DNA from: Streptomyces cucumeris
GTDB lineage: Bacteria; Actinomycetota; Actinomycetes; Streptomycetales; Streptomycetaceae
Length of the DNA: 64,000 nucleotides
Assembly: GCF_024295805.1 (NCBI RefSeq)
Contig: NZ_JANCLX010000005.1
Location: 1 to 64,000 of the forward strand
Direction: 5' to 3'
Part shown: piece after piece, positions 1-8,830 of the stretch
How the letters are laid out: each line of letters starts with the position of its first letter
How positions within the stretch are numbered: position 1 is the first letter of the stretch
Notes under the pieces: generated by a model
What the model saw: only the letters and a program-made list of their open reading frames with translations
The model's database searches: none
Told to the model about the DNA's origin: nothing
Made by a program: the position numbers and the translations under genes

Positions 1-27
1 GGTCAGCCGGGCATTACGGTGGGACAC

Positions 28-80
28 GAAGACCTCCGTGCGGTGTGTTCCTAGACAGCTCCACCACATCGGAGGTCTTC
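28..80. repeat. 11-bp inverted repeat, possible insertion-element remnant
   Basis: GAAGACCTCCG at 28-38 is repeated as its exact reverse complement at 70-80 with a 31-base loop. The following bases up to about 128 are less G/C-rich than the neighbours and show no coding signal. The layout resembles a leader or end of a decayed insertion element, but no transposase fragment can be read, so this identity is a guess. Confidence 0.35.
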
Positions 81-128
81 GCCATGTTCAAGGCCCGCCA
101 GTGTCAACAACGCTCGTGATCAATACAG

Positions 129-863
129 CTAGGTGCACCACCACAGGAAGCGGTCGCAGGTCTCGGACGGCGTCGGGGTCGGGGCCGGCTCGGACGGGCC
201 CGGCGCGGTCGGACGCGGCTTCGACGTCGCCGGGGTGGACGGCCGGGAGGGGCCGGGGCCACCGGTGGCCGGGACGGAGGGTTCCGGTGCGTCGGAGGCC
301 GGGGTCTCGGGGTCCGGCGAGGGGGTGGCCTTCGTCTTCTTCGCACCCCCGTCCTTCTTCTTCTCGCGGTCGCCGCCGTCATCGTCCGGACGGCCGCTGC
401 CAGTGGCCGGGCCCGTACTCGGCCCGCCGCTGTCACGCACCACGGGCTCGGCGGACTCCGTCACGCCGCCACCGCGGTCGGCCACCGGCTTCTCGCTTGC
501 GGGCGCGGGGGACGGCTCCCGGAAGTACCCCTCGTTCGCCAGTTCCGCCATGAACAGGGCGGCCAGCACCGGACCCAGCACCGCGGCCACCACGACCCTC
601 CGGCGGGCGCGCCCCGGACGGGCGCGGCGTGCACGGCCACCGCGGGACTTGGGCTTGCGACGGGTCGCGCCGGACGACGACCGCTGCGCCCTGCGCCGTT
701 CCGCACGCGACAGGGGCGCATCGGAGGCCCCGTCGGCGCCCGTGCCCGCCTCCGCCGCCCCCGACCCGGCCGTGGGCAGCTCGAGTTCCTCGACGGGCTT
801 TCCGCATCCGGGGCAGGAGAGCGCACCGTTGAGATGGCGGCGGCAGGGAGGGCAGTAATCCAT
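129..863 (-). CDS. zinc-ribbon single-pass membrane protein, function unknown
   Basis: The 244-residue product opens with a compact zinc ribbon (Cys4, Cys7, Cys17, Cys20). An Arg/Lys-rich stretch (about 53-89) follows, then one transmembrane helix (about 90-107). The rest is a long Pro/Ser/Thr/Gly-rich, probably extracytoplasmic tail ending in CDRFLWWCT, a Cys/Trp-rich motif that stands out from the low-complexity tail. The ATG at 863 is chosen because it places the ribbon at the N-terminus; upstream in-frame sequence is low-complexity. The topology suggests cytoplasmic ribbon and exported tail. No enzymatic motif is seen. It is divergent from the gene at 1389. Confidence 0.75.
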   Translation of the reverse strand: MDYCPPCRRHLNGALSCPGCGKPVEELELPTAGSGAAEAGTGADGASDAPLSRAERRRAQRSSSGATRRKPKSRGGRARRARPGRARRRVVVAAVLGPVLAALFMAELANEGYFREPSPAPASEKPVADRGGGVTESAEPVVRDSGGPSTGPATGSGRPDDDGGDREKKKDGGAKKTKATPSPDPETPASDAPEPSVPATGGPGPSRPSTPATSKPRPTAPGPSEPAPTPTPSETCDRFLWWCT

Positions 864-1160
864 GACGCCGGGCAGGTTATGTGACCGATGAACAACCCGG
901 ATACGGGCGGGTGTGAGGATCCTGTGCAGGGGGCCGCACCCTTGCGCGAGAACCGCCGGAACGGGTACACCGGTCCCGGTCCGCCACGGTTCGGACCCGG
1001 TCCGAGGTGAAGGCCCCGGTCCTGTCGGGTTTCGCCCCGCGGGGGCGGATACGCGACCATCCGTGTACCGCGGCGCCACCCCGGGCCCGGATCCCGCGGG
1101 GCGGGCGGGGCGGGGGTCCCGCGAGTGGGGGCATGGCAACAGGCTCTTCCCCCCGGAGGA

Positions 1161-1278
1161 GCGGTGCCCCGGTCCCGGCAGGGGCGTGGCACCAGTCCCC
1201 GGGCAGATGTGGCCACCGGGCCCGCGGGACGCACATGGCACCGGTCCGCAGGGCGCACGTGCCATCGGACCCACGGAG
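1161..1278. repeat. degenerate 23-24-bp tandem repeats in a 525-bp gap
   Basis: The gap 864-1388 between divergent genes has no convincing ORF. Within it, about five imperfect units begin near 1161, 1184, 1207, 1231 and 1255 around a core like GTGGCACCGGTCC followed by a CGGG-type tail. The rest of the gap is plain G/C-rich sequence and should hold the promoters of both flanking genes, but no clear -35/-10 pair was recognised. Confidence 0.4.
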
Positions 1279-1388
1279 GGAACGGGTTACACCCGTCCCG
1301 CCGCGCCGCACCCGGCACGCACGGACCACCGGGCCCGCCGGAGACACGGGCCGCCCGGACCGGGCGGGTGCTGCGACAGGATGGGGGC

Positions 1389-2027
1389 ATGGCTTCCGCG
1401 TCCTCGTTCCCCGGGTCCGAACCGTTCCCCGATTCCTTCCCCTTCGTCCTCGTCCTGCTGCGGCGGATGGCCGACTTCCAGCCCGGGCTGGTCGAGGACG
1501 CGCTGCGGGAACTCGGGTTCGGGCGGGCCGTGATGCGCGAGGCCAACCGGCGCTGGCAGGCCATGCAGCGGTCCCCGCGACGGCGGTCCGCCGTGGCCCG
1601 CTACCGCTCGGTGCTCGGCCCGCCCGAGACCTCCGCGAAGCGCCGGATCGGCGATCTGACCTGCGACGCGCTGAGCTGGCCGGTACCCCTGTGGCCGGAT
1701 CTGCGGTTCGAGGTGCTCACCGCGCCCGGTGGGGCGGTGTGGAACGAGTGGCTGGTGCGCGCCCCGGGCGCGGCCGGGCCGAGCCTGCGCACGGCCGCCG
1801 ATCTGCTGCCGTGGTCCTGCACGGTGGACGAGGTGGCGCGCGCCTTCGCGCCCGCACGGCCCATGGAGGGCTCGGCGCCCACCCGTTGGCGGCTGGCCTT
1901 CGACGCCCCCGGAACGGAGGAAACGGAGAAAGGTGAACTCCGCCCTTACGTGGCGGAGTTCACCTGGGGTCTGCTCCAGCGCGTGGAGCAGGGGGAGAAC
2001 GTCAGGCCAGCTTCGCCGACAGGGTGA
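1389..2027 (+). CDS. conserved hypothetical protein
   Basis: The 212-residue protein has strong coding bias but no motif I recognise. The N-terminal half is helical and basic (including RRWQAMQRSPRRRSAVARY). The C-terminal half looks alpha/beta with several Trp residues. The ATG at 1389 is the first plausible start after the repeat-bearing gap; an internal ATG (MADFQPG) is an alternative. Its last 26 bases overlap the 3' end of the convergent OsmC gene, so the two mRNAs have complementary tails. It could be a nucleic-acid-associated protein from its basic region, but this is speculation. Confidence 0.7.
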   Translation: MASASSFPGSEPFPDSFPFVLVLLRRMADFQPGLVEDALRELGFGRAVMREANRRWQAMQRSPRRRSAVARYRSVLGPPETSAKRRIGDLTCDALSWPVPLWPDLRFEVLTAPGGAVWNEWLVRAPGAAGPSLRTAADLLPWSCTVDEVARAFAPARPMEGSAPTRWRLAFDAPGTEETEKGELRPYVAEFTWGLLQRVEQGENVRPASPTG

Positions 2028-2427
2028 TCTCCGTACCGGTGAGCGCCTGGCTCACCGGGCAGTTCTTCTTGGCGTCCTCGGCGGCCGCGACGAACGCCGC
2101 CTCGTCCAGCCCCTCGACCGTGCCCTCCACGGTGAGGTGGATCCCGGTGATGCCGGTGCCGGGCTGGAAGGTGACCTCGGCCTGGGTGGTGAGCTGCGTC
2201 GGCGGGGTCCCGGCCTGGGTCAGACCGTGCGACAGCGCCATCGAGAAGCAGCTCGAGTGCGCGGCGGCGATGAGCTCCTCGGGGCTGGTCTTGCCGTTCG
2301 CCTGCTCGGCGCGGGAGGGCCAGGACACCGGCTGCTCGCCGATCCCGGACGAGTCGAAGGTGACGACTCCCTTGCCCTCGGCCAGATTGCCGTTCCAGAC
2401 GGTGTGCGCAGTGCGCGTCGTAGCCAT
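2002..2427 (-). CDS. OsmC/Ohr-family peroxidase
   Basis: The product (141 residues) has the OsmC fold signature. Cys60 in AAAHSSCFSMAL and Cys123 in KKNCPVSQAL form the catalytic thiol pair that reduces organic hydroperoxides, and the N-terminus (VWNGNLAEGKG) is typical of the OsmC branch. Length matches the family (about 140). The ATG at 2427 follows a purine-rich stretch and gives the canonical N-terminus. It is monocistronic, converging on and overlapping the preceding hypothetical gene by 26 bases. Expected role: cytoplasmic defence against organic peroxides or osmotic stress. Confidence 0.9.
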   Translation of the reverse strand: MATTRTAHTVWNGNLAEGKGVVTFDSSGIGEQPVSWPSRAEQANGKTSPEELIAAAHSSCFSMALSHGLTQAGTPPTQLTTQAEVTFQPGTGITGIHLTVEGTVEGLDEAAFVAAAEDAKKNCPVSQALTGTEITLSAKLA

Positions 2428-2506
2428 GCTCGCTGTTCCCTGCTTCCTGTCAGCTGTCAGGTGACGCCGTTCGGACGGACGACGCACCACGGACGGTCGG
2501 GTCCGA

Positions 2507-3187
2507 TCATCCGGCCGTGGCCGCACCGCTGCCGGTTGCGACCCGCCCGGAGTTCGGCTCCGAGCCTACGTTCCAGGCGACAACCGCCGGGCGGCCGTGC
2601 TCGGTTCCCAGTCGACTGAGGGTCGCGGTGTCGAGGCGGAACAGCGCTCCGGCGGACGGGGGCAGGCCCAGCCGACGGGCGGTGAGCACCCTCAGCACAT
2701 GGCCGTGGGCGACCAGCACGACGTCCCCGCGGTCTCCCGTCCCGTCCGTGGCCGTCCCGTCCGTGGCGTTCCCTTCGAGCGCCGGAGCGATCCGGGCCAG
2801 CACCCGGTCGACCCGGGCGCCGATCTGCTCGGGGGACTCCCCGGGGTGCTCGGCGTCGCCCGGTGCCACCCCGTCGGTCCACAGGTTCCAGTCGGGGCGG
2901 GTGCGGTGGATCTCGGGGGTGGTGATGCCCTCGTAGCCGCCGTAGTCCCATTCGTGCAGATCGGGCTCGGTCTGCGCGCTGTCGAGCCCGGCGAGCCGCG
3001 CGGTGTGCGCGGCCCGGCCCAGCGGGCTCACCAGGACGAGCCCGATCGTCCGTCCGGCGAGCAGTGGGCGCAGCGCACGGGCCTGTTCCTCACCGCGCGC
3101 CGTCAGGGGCTGTTCGGTCCAGCTGGTGTGCTTCCCCGACCGGCTCCACTCGGTTTCGCCGTGCCGGATCAGCACCAGCTCACTCAT
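2507..3187 (-). CDS. histidine phosphatase (phosphoglycerate mutase superfamily)
   Basis: The 226-residue protein begins with the catalytic RHG loop (LIRHGETEWS, His9) and has the second catalytic His in VLVAHGHVLRVL near residue 150. These place it in branch 1 of the histidine phosphatase superfamily. Substrate is unknown; members include alpha-ribazole phosphatase, phosphoglycerate mutase-like and broad-specificity sugar phosphatases. A low-complexity DG/T-rich insert (near NATDGTATDGTGDRGD) lies just before the second motif. Its ATG overlaps the end of the upstream thioredoxin gene by 8 bases, which suggests translational coupling. Confidence 0.88.
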   Translation of the reverse strand: MSELVLIRHGETEWSRSGKHTSWTEQPLTARGEEQARALRPLLAGRTIGLVLVSPLGRAAHTARLAGLDSAQTEPDLHEWDYGGYEGITTPEIHRTRPDWNLWTDGVAPGDAEHPGESPEQIGARVDRVLARIAPALEGNATDGTATDGTGDRGDVVLVAHGHVLRVLTARRLGLPPSAGALFRLDTATLSRLGTEHGRPAVVAWNVGSEPNSGRVATGSGAATAG

Positions 3188-3617
3188 GGCCGTCGGATGC
3201 CTTCGCCTCGCCGGCCTCACCGGCCCCGCCGGACTCGCCCGCGGCCTTCTCGGCGGCGGCGATGTCGGTGCGGACCTTGTCCATGTCCAGGGCGCGGGCC
3301 TGGCCGATGACGTCCTCCAGCGCCTCCGCGGGGAGGGCGCCCGGCTGGGAGAAGATGGCGATGTTCTCGCGCACGATCATCAGCGTGGGGATGGACTGGA
3401 TATCGAAGGCGGCAGCGAGCTCGGGCTGGGCCTCGGTGTCGACCTTCGCGAAGGTCAGGTCCTGGTGACGCTCGGCCGACCGCTCGTAGACGGGCGCGAA
3501 CATCCGGCACGGTCCGCACCACGACGCCCAGAAGTCGATCAGTACGAAGTCGCTTCCCGAGACGATCTCGTCGAAGTTGTCCTTCGTGAGTTCAACGGTG
3601 CTCGTGCTCGTGCTCAT
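3180..3617 (-). CDS. thioredoxin with C-terminal extension
   Basis: The WCGPC active site (Cys34, Cys37) and cis-proline at IPT (Pro77) show a functional thioredoxin domain of about 110 residues. At 145 residues it is longer than a housekeeping thioredoxin (about 105). The extra tail is Ala/Gly/Glu-rich (AAEKAAGESGGAGEAGEAK) and probably disordered. It precedes and overlaps the histidine phosphatase gene, making a two-gene operon. It is predicted to act as a cytoplasmic disulfide reductant with thioredoxin reductase; a dedicated partner is not evident. Confidence 0.92.
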   Translation of the reverse strand: MSTSTSTVELTKDNFDEIVSGSDFVLIDFWASWCGPCRMFAPVYERSAERHQDLTFAKVDTEAQPELAAAFDIQSIPTLMIVRENIAIFSQPGALPAEALEDVIGQARALDMDKVRTDIAAAEKAAGESGGAGEAGEAKASDGHE

Positions 3618-3859
3618 GCCTGAGATCCCGCTTCCATACGTCGGCAGATGCCACGACGGTAACCCCTCTCCCCCGCCCGGTATTCCTCGGGACCGCTCTT
3701 CCGCAGGTCAGGGGCGTGGTGCGGGACCTGCGGGGCGGGTAAAGGCGGTGCCCGACCGGGCCGGGCACCGGATGTCGGGTGCGGCAGGGTGGGCCCTCCC
3801 TAGCGTGGTGAACGCCAAGAGGCCAGGAGGCCAGAAGGCCAAGAGGAAGGAGGCCGGGA

Positions 3860-4735
3860 GTGCTGGAGCGGCTGAATCAGGCCATGGACCATATCGAGGA
3901 CCGCCTCGACCAGGAGATCGACGCCGCCGAGCTGGCACGGATCGCCGTCACGTCGGAGTACCACTTCCGGCGGCTGTTCTCCGCGCTCGCGGGTATGCCG
4001 CTGTCCGTCTACGTCCGCCGCCGCCGGCTGACCGTCGCGGGGGCCGAGGTGCTCTCCGGAGAGCACACCCTGCTCGAGGTCGCGACACGCTACGGCTACG
4101 GCTCGGGCGAGGCGTTCGCACGGGCGTTCCGCGCGATGCACGGCATCGGTCCGGGCGAGGCCAGGCGTGACGGCGCCGCGCTGCACTCCCAGCCACGGAT
4201 GTCCTTCCGCCTCATCGTCGAAGGGAGCGTCAGCATGCGGTACCGGATCGTGGAGAAGGAGGAGTTCCGGGTGGTGGGCAGGAGGGCCCGTGTCCCACTG
4301 GTCCACGAGGGACACAACACGGCCATCATGGACTTCGTACGGGGTATCGGCCCGGAGACCCTGACCAGGCTGGAGGCACTGAGCGACCAGGAGCCGCGGG
4401 GGATCGTGGCCGTCACGGACAACCTGGACGACAGCCGCGCCGAGGGGACCGAACTCGACTACTACCACGCGGTGGTGACGGGTGGAGGGGCTCCGTCCGG
4501 CCCCGGCGATCTCGACACACTCGCCGTCCCGGCCGGGGACTGGGCGGTGTTCGAGGTCTCGGGCGAGTTCCCGCAGGTGATCCAGTACCTGTGGCGGGAC
4601 GTGTTCACCCAGTGGTTCCCGTCGAACCCGTACCGGAGCAGGCCGGGACCGGAGATCCTGCGCACGCGCCCCGCGGAGGACGGCAGCCGTGGCGACGCGG
4701 AACTGTGGATCCCGGTGGAGCGCAGCACGCGGTGA
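3860..4735 (+). CDS. AraC-family regulator with GyrI-like effector domain
   Basis: The N-terminal 105 residues contain the two helix-turn-helix motifs of the AraC/XylS family (LARIAVTSEYHFRRLFSA and LLEVATRYGYGSGEAFARAFR). Residues about 125-290 form a GyrI/SOUL-like ligand-binding domain (YRIVEKEEFRVVG through FEVSGEFPQ), as in the Rob/SoxS-like multidrug-sensing proteins. The GTG start at 3860 is preceded by a strong AAGGAGG ribosome-binding site; the bases before it (about 3815-3850) are short GGCCAGAA-like repeats. It probably senses amphipathic small molecules. It converges on the ABC exporter permease. Confidence 0.9.
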   Translation: MLERLNQAMDHIEDRLDQEIDAAELARIAVTSEYHFRRLFSALAGMPLSVYVRRRRLTVAGAEVLSGEHTLLEVATRYGYGSGEAFARAFRAMHGIGPGEARRDGAALHSQPRMSFRLIVEGSVSMRYRIVEKEEFRVVGRRARVPLVHEGHNTAIMDFVRGIGPETLTRLEALSDQEPRGIVAVTDNLDDSRAEGTELDYYHAVVTGGGAPSGPGDLDTLAVPAGDWAVFEVSGEFPQVIQYLWRDVFTQWFPSNPYRSRPGPEILRTRPAEDGSRGDAELWIPVERSTR

Positions 4736-4746
4736 CACACCGCTGA

Positions 4747-4795
4747 GCCCCGGCCCGGCGGGGCCGTGCCGCGTCGCCGGTGCCGGCGGCGCGGC
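4747..4795. terminator. double hairpin between convergent genes
   Basis: Two G/C hairpins follow one another. GCCCCG/CGGGGC lies at 4747-4764. A 13-bp stem with a 2-base loop lies at 4768-4795 (GCCGCG, CGCCGG, loop TG, then complements). No U-tract follows, which is usual for Streptomyces. The position between the ends of the AraC gene and the ABC permease fits a bidirectional terminator. Confidence 0.55.
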
Positions 4796-4830
4796 GTCGC
4801 CCCGCTCCCTCGCCCGCTCCCCGGGCGCGG

Positions 4831-5685
4831 TCACTGGTCGTGGCGGTGGACCACCGCCACCGCGACCCCGGCCGCGACCACCGCCCAGACCGCGTACACG
4901 CACCACGCCCCGCCGGTCGTCCAGGAGTGCGCCACCCCGCTGTACACGCCGGACCGCGTCAGCCGGAACCATGCGCTGAGGAGCAGGGAGTGGTCGATCA
5001 CGGCACTCCAGTACCGGTCCTCGCTGAAGATGGCGGGCAGCAGGACGATCACGGCCACGGTGGACACCAACGCCGCCCCGGCCTGCCGGAGTACGGCGGC
5101 GAGCGCCATACCGATGAGCGCGGAGACCGGTGGCAGCAGCGCCGACGCGACGATCACACGGACCACGCCCGGGTGGCCGATCGGAACCCCGACACCCAAC
5201 TCCGACAGGATCGCCTGAGTCGCGCAGAACGAGAGCAGCGACACCACCGCCCCGAAGACGGCCGTCACCCCCGCCATCACGGTGACCTTGGCCGCCATCA
5301 CCGAACGGCGCGCCGGGACGGCCGCGAAGGTCGTACGGATCTGCCCGGTGCTGTACTCGCCGACGACGCTCATGGCGCCGAACGCACCGAGGGCCAGTAC
5401 GAGGATGGTGGCGGCGTTGCCGTTGAAGATGAGTCCGACCGCGATCCCGTCCTTGATGAACGCGGCCGTGTGCCGCGGGTCGTCGGGCCAGTAGCGGTAC
5501 TGGTCGTAGGCGGTGCCGATGGTGAACCCGAGTACGGTCAACGCGGTGACCACCAACGCCCAGACGGTCGAGCGCAGGGACCACAGCTTGATCCACTCGG
5601 CGGCGAGCAGATCGCGGAACCGGGCGGACGGCTCGACGGCGCCACCGCGGGTGTCGGGTACGGAGGTGGTTGTCATCGTGGTCAT
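4831..5685 (-). CDS. ABC-2 type transporter permease
   Basis: The 284-residue protein has about six hydrophobic helices after a cytoplasmic N-terminal segment (LLAAEWIKLWSLRSTVWALVVTALTVLGF), the usual start of ABC-2 permeases. The motif GEYSTGQIRTTFAAVPARRSVMAAK is characteristic of the family. Its ATG overlaps the stop of the upstream ATPase gene by ATGA, so the two are translationally coupled and form one exporter. Substrate is unknown; drug or lipid export and immunity functions are common for this type. Confidence 0.9.
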   Translation of the reverse strand: MTTMTTTSVPDTRGGAVEPSARFRDLLAAEWIKLWSLRSTVWALVVTALTVLGFTIGTAYDQYRYWPDDPRHTAAFIKDGIAVGLIFNGNAATILVLALGAFGAMSVVGEYSTGQIRTTFAAVPARRSVMAAKVTVMAGVTAVFGAVVSLLSFCATQAILSELGVGVPIGHPGVVRVIVASALLPPVSALIGMALAAVLRQAGAALVSTVAVIVLLPAIFSEDRYWSAVIDHSLLLSAWFRLTRSGVYSGVAHSWTTGGAWCVYAVWAVVAAGVAVAVVHRHDQ

Positions 5686-6644
5686 CGGGGTTCCCCCGCG
5701 AGGTATTCGACGCTGTCGGCGGTGAGTTCCATGAACGCCTCCTCCAGGGAGGCGGTACGGACGGTCAGTTCGTGCAGCGGCAGGCGGTGGTGGCAGGCGA
5801 GGTCGCCGATCCGGGCGGCGTCCAGTCCGGTCACGGTGAGCGCGCCGCCGCCTTCCCCGCTCCCGTCTGCGTTTCCGTCCCCGTCCGCGTCCCGCCGTAC
5901 GGTCGCGCCCTCGCCGGTCAGCACCGCCGTCAGCGCGGCGACGTCGGCGTTCCGCGTGCCCACCCGTACGGTCCGGCGGTCGCCGCGCGCCGAGAACTCC
6001 GTCAGGGTCTCCGCCGCGAGCAGCGCACCGCGGCCGATGACCACCAGGTCGTCGGCGGTGTGCTCCATCTCCGACATCAGATGGCTGGAGACGAACACCG
6101 TGCGCCCCTCGGCGGCCAGCCGCCGGAACAGCCCGCGCACCCACTTCACACCCTCCGGGTCGAGGCCGTTGAGCGGTTCGTCGAAGAGCAGCACCGGAGG
6201 GTCGCCGAGCAGCGCGGTGGCGATGCCGAGGCGCTGTTTCATGCCGAGCGAGAAGCCGCCGATCCGCCGCCGTGCCACCTCGGCGAGACCGACCTCCCGC
6301 AGCACCTCGTCCACCCGCCGGCGCGGGATGCGGTTGCTCCGTGCGAGGGCGCCGAGATGCGCCGACGCGCTGCGTCCGCCGTGCACCTCATGCGCGTCCA
6401 GCAGCGCCCCGACGTGGCGCAGCCCGCGCGGACATTCCCGGAACGGCTGGCCGCAGACGGTCACCGAACCGCCGGTGGGCTCGTGGAGGCCCAGGATCAG
6501 CCTGAGGGTGGTGCTCTTGCCCGCGCCGTTCGGCCCGAGGAACCCGGTCACCCTTCCCGGCCGTACGGTGAAGCTCAGCGCGTCGACGGCGGTGTGTACC
6601 CCGTAACGCTTCGTCAGTTCCTTGACTTCGATCACGTGGACCAC
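5682..6644 (-). CDS. ABC transporter ATP-binding protein
   Basis: It carries Walker A (GPNGAGKST, about 37-45), the signature region FSLGMKQRLG, Walker B (VLLFDEPLNGLD) and a switch His (FVSSHLMSEME). A C-terminal extension of about 90 residues (Gly/Asp-rich DADGDGNADGSGEGGG) follows, as in DrrA-like exporters. The start is uncertain: GTG at 6644 and GTG at 6635 both lie just before the conserved VIEVKELTKRYG, while an ATG at 6689 adds basic residues. It powers the permease encoded downstream (ATGA overlap). The gene is divergent from the sensor kinase at 6768, which may control it. Confidence 0.9.
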   Translation of the reverse strand: MVHVIEVKELTKRYGVHTAVDALSFTVRPGRVTGFLGPNGAGKSTTLRLILGLHEPTGGSVTVCGQPFRECPRGLRHVGALLDAHEVHGGRSASAHLGALARSNRIPRRRVDEVLREVGLAEVARRRIGGFSLGMKQRLGIATALLGDPPVLLFDEPLNGLDPEGVKWVRGLFRRLAAEGRTVFVSSHLMSEMEHTADDLVVIGRGALLAAETLTEFSARGDRRTVRVGTRNADVAALTAVLTGEGATVRRDADGDGNADGSGEGGGALTVTGLDAARIGDLACHHRLPLHELTVRTASLEEAFMELTADSVEYLAGEPR

Positions 6645-6767
6645 GCTGCCGCCCGGTGCCCCCGGTCGTCGTCGGACCGCCGCCGACACTTCCCACCACC
6701 GGTGTCACCCGTGGGTGTACATCCGCGGTCCGATGTCGCGCGGCCACCGCCTCGTTACCATCGCCGC

Positions 6768-7994
6768 ATGCCCGCCACGCCGCCTCCGCCCCTCCTCAGA
6801 CGTGTCCCCCCAGGGGTCTGGACGGCCATCACCTGGTGTGCGGGCGCCGCGCTCTCGTTCCTGCTGCGCCTGCGGCTGCCCGGGGAGCCGCAGCCGACCG
6901 TCTACCCCGGGGTGTTGCTGTATCGCTGGGACGGTCTGACCGCGCTGTCCCTGGCCACCGCCCTGGCACTGGCCGGGAGCGCCCGGCTGCCCCGCCGTCC
7001 GCTGGGGGCGCTCGGGCTGCTGCTCGCCGGTTCCGTCATCGGATCGACCGCCCTGAGCGTCGCGGAGATTCCACTGCTGCAGTTCCTCGCGGTGGACGTG
7101 GCCATATGCGCCATCGCCGCCACCTGGCCGCGCCGTACCGGACTGATCGCCCTGGCCATGTCCCTCGGCGTCCTGATCGGCTACGCAGCCACGCGGGTGC
7201 TGTGCCGCTGGCCCGTCGGCACCTCGACGGAGCTCACGGTGGCGCTGACCACCGTCATCGCCTGGCTGCTCGGCAACTCCGCCCACCAGGCGCGGGAACA
7301 CGCCGAACGGTCCCGCGCCCAGGCCGCGGCGCAGGCCGTCACCGCCGAACGGCTGCGGATCGCCCGCGAACTCCACGACATGGTGGCGCACAGCATCGGC
7401 ATCATCGCCCTCCAGGCGGGCGCGGCACGCCGGGTCATCGACACCCAGCCCGCGGGGGCGCGCGACGCGCTCGACGCCATCGAGTCCGCGGGCCGGGAGA
7501 CCCTGTCGGGCCTGCGCCGGATGCTCGGCGCGCTCCGCCAGGCCGCACCGGTCCCCGGCCAGGACACCGACGTCCAGGGGCTCGGCCTCGCGGACCTCGA
7601 CCGGCTGGCCGCGAACACCACGGCGGCGGGGGTGCGGGTCGACGTCCGGCGGTCGGGCACCCCCCGTCCACTGCCGCCGGAGGTGGACATGTCCGCGTAC
7701 CGCATCGTCCAGGAGGCGGTCACCAACGTGGTCCGCCACGCCGGCGCCGATGCGTGCCGGGTGACCATCGACCACCGGGAGGACGCGCTGTCGGTGGAGG
7801 TGGTGGACGGGGGCCGCGGCCCCGAACGCGACACCGGCTACGGCTACGGCCTGCTGGGGATGCGGGAGCGGGTGGGCCTGCTGCACGGGGAGTTCACGGC
7901 GGGCCCGCGGCCGGGGGGCGGTTTCCGGGTGGCGGCGCGGCTGCCGGTGGTCGGCGTCCCGGTCGCCGCGGTGTCGGGCGCGGTTGCCCGGTGA
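6768..7994 (+). CDS. sensor histidine kinase (NarL/DesK type)
   Basis: The 408-residue protein has about five or six hydrophobic segments (roughly 15-170), followed by a HisKA_3 dimerisation domain with phospho-acceptor His203 in RELHDMVAHSI. The C-terminal HATPase domain shows the N box (IVQEAVTNVVRHA) and G box (YGYGLLGMRERV). The ATG at 6768 lies before the first hydrophobic segment. Its stop overlaps the response regulator start (GTGA). It probably responds to a membrane signal and may control the divergently encoded ABC exporter, a common arrangement. Confidence 0.92.
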   Translation: MPATPPPPLLRRVPPGVWTAITWCAGAALSFLLRLRLPGEPQPTVYPGVLLYRWDGLTALSLATALALAGSARLPRRPLGALGLLLAGSVIGSTALSVAEIPLLQFLAVDVAICAIAATWPRRTGLIALAMSLGVLIGYAATRVLCRWPVGTSTELTVALTTVIAWLLGNSAHQAREHAERSRAQAAAQAVTAERLRIARELHDMVAHSIGIIALQAGAARRVIDTQPAGARDALDAIESAGRETLSGLRRMLGALRQAAPVPGQDTDVQGLGLADLDRLAANTTAAGVRVDVRRSGTPRPLPPEVDMSAYRIVQEAVTNVVRHAGADACRVTIDHREDALSVEVVDGGRGPERDTGYGYGLLGMRERVGLLHGEFTAGPRPGGGFRVAARLPVVGVPVAAVSGAVAR

Positions 7995-8644
7995 CCGTAC
8001 GCGTGGTCCTCGCCGATGACCAGCCACTGGTCCGGGCGGCACTGCGGATGGTGCTGACCGAAGCCGACGACCTCGAACTCGTCGGGGAGGCGGGCGACGG
8101 CACCGAGGCGGTCGCACTCGCCGAGAGCACCCGGGCCGATGTGGTGGTGATGGACATCCGGATGCCCGGTGTGGACGGCATCGAGGCCACCCGCCGCATC
8201 ACCGCGGGCCCCGGCACGGCCCATGTCATCGTCCTCACCACGTTCGACGACGATGACTACGTCTACGGCGCGCTGCGCGCCGGGGCCTCCGGATTCCTCG
8301 TCAAGGACATGGCCCTGGACGACATCCTGGCCGCGATCCGCGTGGTCGCGGCCGGGAACGGCCTGATCGCCCCGAGCGTCACCCGCCGCCTCATCAAGGA
8401 ATTCGCCACCCGCCCGGCCCCGAGGACCCCGCGCCCCGTCGAGGGCATCACCGACCGCGAACGCCAGGTCCTGACCCTCGTCGCCACGGGCCTCTCCAAC
8501 TCCGAGATAGCCGCGGAACTCTGCATCACCGTGGCCACGGCCAAAACCTACGTCACCCGCCTCCTCGCCAAACTCACCGCCCGCGACCGGGTCCAACTCG
8601 TCATCCTGGCTTACGAGTCGGGGCTGGTGTCCCCGCCGGGGTAG
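7991..8644 (+). CDS. LuxR/NarL-type response regulator
   Basis: The receiver domain (about 1-120) has acidic residues DD (9-10), phospho-acceptor Asp55 in VVMDIRMPG and the conserved Lys in FLVKDM. A LuxR-type helix-turn-helix occupies about 148-205 (ITDRERQVLTLVATGLSNSEIAAEL). At 217 residues it is a typical NarL-family length. The GTG at 7991 overlaps the kinase stop, so the pair is cotranslated. The CRISPR leader begins within about 100 bases of its stop. Confidence 0.93.
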   Translation: MTVRVVLADDQPLVRAALRMVLTEADDLELVGEAGDGTEAVALAESTRADVVVMDIRMPGVDGIEATRRITAGPGTAHVIVLTTFDDDDYVYGALRAGASGFLVKDMALDDILAAIRVVAAGNGLIAPSVTRRLIKEFATRPAPRTPRPVEGITDRERQVLTLVATGLSNSEIAAELCITVATAKTYVTRLLAKLTARDRVQLVILAYESGLVSPPG

Positions 8645-8739
8645 CGCGGGAGCGTCGCTTGTCCCCATCTCCCAGATCCGGTCGGGCTCTTTCCGGAATA
8701 CTCAGCACGAGGGTGGGAGAGGGAAGTGGTGGGCGGTAC

Positions 8740-8830
8740 ACCTTGCGGGGTGAGCACCCGAAGCGTCTGCAGCATTCGCAAAGTAAGTAAAATCGGGCAC
8801 CCAAGCACCTAGACCACCAGGTCGCTTCCT
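8740..8830 (+). promoter_or_regulatory. CRISPR leader
   Basis: An A/T-richer segment (core about 8778-8797, GCAAAGTAAGTAAAATCGGG) abuts the first perfect repeat. The degenerate repeat is at the other end of the array, so the leader is on this side, and the repeat orientation (CCCCGC before GCGGGG) agrees with type I-E arrays transcribed left to right. The precise promoter was not identified. Confidence 0.6.

Noticed and set aside
3800..5596. 598-codon minus-strand ORF across the AraC gene and the permease
   Set aside because: It is a shadow of two real genes with known domains; the product is Arg/Gly/His-rich with no motif.
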